Source of the DNA: Pirellulales bacterium
Lineage (GTDB): Bacteria > Planctomycetota > Planctomycetia > Pirellulales > Thermoguttaceae
Direction of reading: 5' to 3'
Assembly (NCBI GenBank): GCA_030642635.1
Contig: DAOWNK010000062.1
Span: forward strand, 1-13,861
DNA: 13,861 nt
The notes beneath the pieces were generated by a model. The model was not told the DNA's origin, did no database searches, and saw only the letters and a list, made by a program, of their open reading frames with translations. Below are positions 13,401 to 13,861 of this stretch, piece by piece. Both the position numbers and the translations under genes were made by a program. Position 1 is the first letter of the stretch, and each line of letters begins with the position of its first letter.

Positions 13401-13634
13401 TCAAGGCTGAGAAGACTGCTGACGGATTGCCCCGAGTATTTCAAGTATCTCATCCTTACGTTCAACCGGAGCTTCCACGTGACCCCAACCAAGGGAAAAC
13501 TGGAACAGTCCATCGTAGGCCGAGTCGTGATAACTCTGCATCATATAGGGGATACCACGCTCTTCTAACTCGTCAGTCAAGCAGATCGCCTCGATCTCGT
13601 TTTCAACAGCGGCAATTTTTTCTAATTGTCCCAT
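13401..13634 (-). CDS. Small DUF2007-like protein
   Basis: A protein of 77 residues. The pattern KIAAVENEIEAICLTDELEERGIPYMMQSYHDSAYDGLFQ resembles DUF2007, a small ferredoxin-like fold described as a putative signal-transducing domain. The C-terminal part GWGHVEAPVERKDEILEIL continues it. The frame is open to 13856, but ATG 13634 follows GAGG after 5 bases and begins just where the family begins. It lies 34 bases before the antitoxin gene on the same strand and may be co-transcribed. Molecular role unknown. Confidence 0.72.
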   Translation of the reverse strand: MGQLEKIAAVENEIEAICLTDELEERGIPYMMQSYHDSAYDGLFQFSLGWGHVEAPVERKDEILEILGAIRQQSSQP

Positions 13635-13861
13635 GTAGGCCTCGTCATCGTCTGTCGGCTGCCATCGATTGATACCAATGGTGCTGAAATCGGTTGTCAA
13701 CTCCACCGATTCGCTGTGAGTTCGGCTGTTCGCATGAAGGCTGTTGAAACTTGTTTTTACCACAACCGAGCCTGCAATATAGTCGTGCATAGCCCTGCAT
13801 TTATCATTAAAAAGCATTGTGATTATGTCTAAAATTATCCACCCAAAGAGAACCATAAAGA
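13635..13861. other. Unassigned region upstream of the DUF2007-like gene
   Basis: A minus-strand frame runs through it from 13856 without a stop and joins the DUF2007-like gene. Its start MVLFGWIILDIITML is hydrophobic, but the rest (DKCRAMHDYIAGS and SRTHSESVELTTDF) shows no family I know. The region is more AT-rich than its neighbours. It is most likely a leader or a gene edge, and the window ends here. Confidence 0.4.

Overview
The window reads as chromosomal DNA of a planctomycete-like bacterium (Planctomycetota, possibly Pirellulales). This rests on the mix of genes (a TIM-barrel isomerase/epimerase-like protein, a glycine-pentad repeat protein, an exopolysaccharide module with a GspA/ExeA-type ATPase), on weak or absent Shine-Dalgarno sites before several genes, and on a very high density of short palindromic repeats between and inside genes. 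The assignment is inference; there is no rRNA or other decisive marker. I saw no tRNA, rRNA, CRISPR array or transposase gene.

Layout. 44-1698 (minus): hpf (short ribosome hibernation factor) and ribD (riboflavin biosynthesis), separated by a palindromic repeat pair. 1997-4423 (plus): a SWIM-SNF2 helicase with a clear Shine-Dalgarno site, convergent with rpsI and sharing a TTAA stop overlap with it. 4420-5363 (minus): the conserved rplM-rpsI (L13-S9) pair, with a candidate promoter that fixes the rplM start. 5735-7120 (plus): an NtrC-type sigma-54 response regulator without a kinase gene in view. 7299-8694 (minus): a 16-unit glycine-pentad repeat protein behind a TIM-barrel isomerase-like protein whose usual metal glutamates appear to be replaced. 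9031-12553 (minus): a three-gene exopolysaccharide module read in the order Wzz-like co-polymerase, GspA/ExeA-like AAA+ ATPase, CpsD-like P-loop kinase. 12630-13634 (minus): a DUF2007-like small protein, then an antitoxin and a VapC-type PIN toxin with overlapping translation signals.

The strongest unexplained signal is the repeats. At least ten different palindromic or purine/pyrimidine-rich short elements occur, often as head-to-head inverted pairs. Several GC-rich palindromes share a short A/T-rich head ending in AGCC (TTTAGCC, TAAGCC, ATAAAGCC), followed by a palindrome that differs between families. Many elements sit exactly at gene 3' ends, where the edge of the element supplies the stop codon (ribD, rplM, the CpsD-like gene, the Wzz-like gene) or starts 3 bases after it (the ntrC-type gene). 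Three other elements lie in frame inside the exopolysaccharide genes and have become peptide linkers. This looks like a REP/BIME-like system that is still spreading or recently was; the mobilising enzyme is not in the window.
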